Of a stretch of 35,265 bases of DNA, positions 33,489 to 35,265 are shown piece by piece; position 1 is the first letter of the stretch; each line of letters begins with the position of its first letter. The translations under genes were made by a program, and so were the position numbers. The notes below the pieces were generated by a model. It saw nothing but the letters and a program-made list of their open reading frames with translations. It did not search any database and was not told where the DNA came from. Source of the DNA: an uncultured Rhodospirillales bacterium (GTDB lineage Bacteria > Pseudomonadota > Alphaproteobacteria > Acetobacterales > Acetobacteraceae); NCBI GenBank assembly GCA_903845065.1, contig CAIMWH010000376.1, forward strand, positions 1 to 35,265, read 5' to 3'.

Positions 33489-34799
33489 CTAGCGCTTCAG
33501 GTCAAGCGTCTGCTGCAACAACTCGTCCGCCGTGGTGATCATCTTCGCATTGGCCGAATACGCCCGCTGCGCCACGATCAACCGGGTGAACTCGGTGGCG
33601 ATATCCACGTTGGACTGCTCGATGGAGCCCGTGACGATATTGCCCGCCCCGCTCGACCCCGCACTGTTCGCCAGCGCCGTGCCCGACTCATTGGTGGCGG
33701 TGAAGGACTGCCCGTCCTCCCGCTTCAACCCATCCGGATTGTTGAACATCATCACCGGCACCTGCGCGATCGGGCGGGACTGTCCGTTGTCGTAGTTGAC
33801 AATCACCTGGCCCGAACCGTCGGTCGTCACGCTGCTGAAACTGCCCGGCGGCACCCCGTTCTGTGTCAACCCGCGCAGCGTGTACGCCGAGCCCGCATAC
33901 TGCGTCACACCGGTCGACTGCCCATAAACCCCCATATCGAGCGTCACCGGCTGCGCCCCATTGCCGAAATCCGCGCTGAACGTGAGATCGGCCGGCGTGC
34001 CAGCCGAAAACGCCGGCGCAATCACCGTCCCGGTCGCAAGCCCCACGCTGCCCACCGTCCCATCCGGCACCGGATTGCCGCTCGCCGTCGGCCCGAACCG
34101 CACCTGCGCGGACCCCACCGCCGGCGCCGCGATGTCGTCGGGCACATTGATCGCCACCGTCCAGGTGTTGGTCGCCGTCTGCGTCCAGTCCAGCAGCACC
34201 GTATGGGCGGTGCCGAGGCTGTCATAGATATTCACCTGCGACGTGACTGACGCATTGGACGCCGGCGTCGCCGGCAGATTGGCCGACAGCGTCACCTGCG
34301 TCGTCGGCACCGGCCGATCGATCGTCTGCGTCACCTGGATCGGCGAAATGGCGTTCTGGTTCACCACCCCGGTCGCCTGGTTGATGGTCCAGCCATTGAG
34401 ATATTCGCCGGAGCCGTTGGTGATGAAGCCGTTCTGGTTGAGGCTGAAATCACCCGCCCGCGTGTAGTATGCTACATTGGAGAACGTCGGCGCCCCGCCA
34501 GTCAGCGAACTGACATGGCTCACCGGGAAAAACCCCTGCCCGGTGATCGCCATCGCCAGCGGATTGCTCGACTGCGACAGCGTGCCCTGCACCGAGTTGG
34601 TATAATGCGGCCGCGTCACCACCGAGCCCGGACTGTTGGAGGCCGCGGTGCTCTCCGTCAGGTAGTCGATAAAGGTGGTCTCCACCCCCTTATACCCAAC
34701 CGTCTGGCTGTTCGCGATGTTGTCACTGATGTTGCCGAACGCGGCCGACTGGGCGCCGAGGCCGGTGATGGCGGTGTTCATCGCGCCGAACAGGCTCAT
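33489..34799 (-). CDS. flgE: Flagellar hook protein FlgE
   Basis: A 436-residue hook subunit. N-terminal rod-type motif: SLFGAMNTAITGLGAQSAAF with ISDNIANSQTVGYKG; middle ITGQGFFPVS and TRAGDFSLNQNGFI; C-terminus GSIEQSNVDIATEFTRLIVA followed by QRAYSANAKMITTADELLQQ, all standard for FlgE. ATG 34799 is correct because GGAG precedes it by 10 bases and the sigma-54 promoter ends at 34847; an in-frame start at 34910 would lie upstream of that promoter. First gene of the nine-gene flagellar block. Confidence 0.94.
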   Translation of the reverse strand: MSLFGAMNTAITGLGAQSAAFGNISDNIANSQTVGYKGVETTFIDYLTESTAASNSPGSVVTRPHYTNSVQGTLSQSSNPLAMAITGQGFFPVSHVSSLTGGAPTFSNVAYYTRAGDFSLNQNGFITNGSGEYLNGWTINQATGVVNQNAISPIQVTQTIDRPVPTTQVTLSANLPATPASNASVTSQVNIYDSLGTAHTVLLDWTQTATNTWTVAINVPDDIAAPAVGSAQVRFGPTASGNPVPDGTVGSVGLATGTVIAPAFSAGTPADLTFSADFGNGAQPVTLDMGVYGQSTGVTQYAGSAYTLRGLTQNGVPPGSFSSVTTDGSGQVIVNYDNGQSRPIAQVPVMMFNNPDGLKREDGQSFTATNESGTALANSAGSSGAGNIVTGSIEQSNVDIATEFTRLIVAQRAYSANAKMITTADELLQQTLDLKR

Positions 34800-34846
34800 G
34801 GGGGAAAAGCTCCGCGGGGAAATTGAGGGTCTCAACCACCCCCGAC

Positions 34847-34861
34847 GCAGCTTTCGTGCCA
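34847..34861 (-). promoter_or_regulatory. Sigma-54 promoter of flgE
   Basis: The minus strand reads TGGCACGAAAGCTGC, matching the RpoN consensus TGGCACG-N4-TTGC at all but one base, with the invariant GG and GC ten bases apart. Transcription would start near 34835, leaving a ~36-base leader before ATG 34799. Hook genes in alphaproteobacteria such as Caulobacter are RpoN-dependent, usually with the activator FlbD. Confidence 0.8.
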
Positions 34862-34993
34862 CCCGAATCCCGGCGGAAAAGCGCCGATCCCCCCGCCCAC
34901 CCCGGCACATTCAACCGGGTCACCCCTGCCGGGCGGCGGATTCCAACCAACCCCCACCGCGCCGAAAACAGGCTCCGATGGCCGCTCTCCCCC

Positions 34994-35008
34994 TGGCCCG
35001 CCTCTTGC
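34994..35008 (+). promoter_or_regulatory. Sigma-54 promoter of the divergent gene at the contig end
   Basis: The plus strand reads TGGCCCGCCTCTTGC, with GG and GC ten bases apart and TTGC intact; only the fifth base departs from TGGCACG. The predicted start near 35020 is 24 bases before GTG 35044. It is back-to-back with the flgE promoter, 132 bases apart, leaving room for a shared activator site. Confidence 0.65.
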
Positions 35009-35043
35009 GTTGCCTCCCCCACCTCACCCGGAGCACCAACGCC

Positions 35044-35265
<222 letters not shown>

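Noticed and set aside
30934-33492. An 852-residue plus-strand open frame across flgL and flgK
   Set aside because: Antisense shadow with Arg/His-rich composition; the minus-strand proteins have clear FlgL and FlgK signatures.
34978-35043. ATG 34978 as start of the truncated plus-strand gene
   Set aside because: It lies upstream of the sigma-54 promoter elements at 34994-35008; GTG 35044 has a better ribosome site.

Overview
The window is high-GC DNA (third codon positions almost all G or C) that fits an alphaproteobacterium, most likely Acetobacteraceae/Rhodospirillales. The lineage inference rests on three things: the alphaproteobacterial flagellin regulators FlaF and FlbT, a large beta-strand-repeat protein with a C-terminal Hint domain, and a TPR/GT41 flagellin-glycosyltransferase type of gene. 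The species cannot be named. The last ~99 bases are pure C and look like a sequencing or assembly artefact at a contig end.

Layout. 1-134: end of a probable insertion sequence that cuts off the Hint domain of a 1,318-residue surface-type protein (123-4079, minus). 4237-5595: MATE-family transporter (plus), overlapping by 14 bp a convergent four-gene minus-strand run: VWA/DUF1194 protein, YceI, cytochrome b561 and aldo/keto reductase (8524 down to 5582). 8644-9729: secreted homoserine-acetyltransferase-like alpha/beta hydrolase (plus). 9866-14744: three paralogous family-5 solute-binding proteins, two overlapping on minus and one divergent on plus, with no permease or ATPase nearby. 14941-16143: thiolase (plus). 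16141-16417: a large nested palindrome filling the gap to a divergent PEP carboxylase (minus). 19270-23483: a complete ugpB-A-E-C glycerol-3-phosphate-type ABC importer (minus). 23635-24150: apt (plus).

24264-34799 is a nine-gene minus-strand flagellar block in the order flgE, flgK, flgL, flagellin, flbT, flaF, TPR-methyltransferase, TPR-GT41 glycosyltransferase, GT2 glycosyltransferase. A strong sigma-54 promoter match precedes flgE, and a second one drives a divergent, truncated plus-strand gene at the contig end. The last three genes overlap or nearly abut and are best read as a flagellin-modification module: recognition of flagellin by TPRs, sugar transfer, and probably methylation or extension of the glycan. 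This is the most interesting functional unit in the window.

Non-coding structure is rich. A ~117-bp AT-flanked palindromic repeat occurs twice (9738-9856 and 24161-24275), each time between convergent genes, and the second copy supplies the stop codon of the GT2 gene. There is also a 277-bp nested palindrome, an inverted repeat of the ACAGAG/GAGACAC type before the thiolase, and a 19-bp stem between ugpB and ugpA. No rRNA, tRNA, CRISPR array or prophage was seen. No stretch longer than 300 bases lacks a gene.
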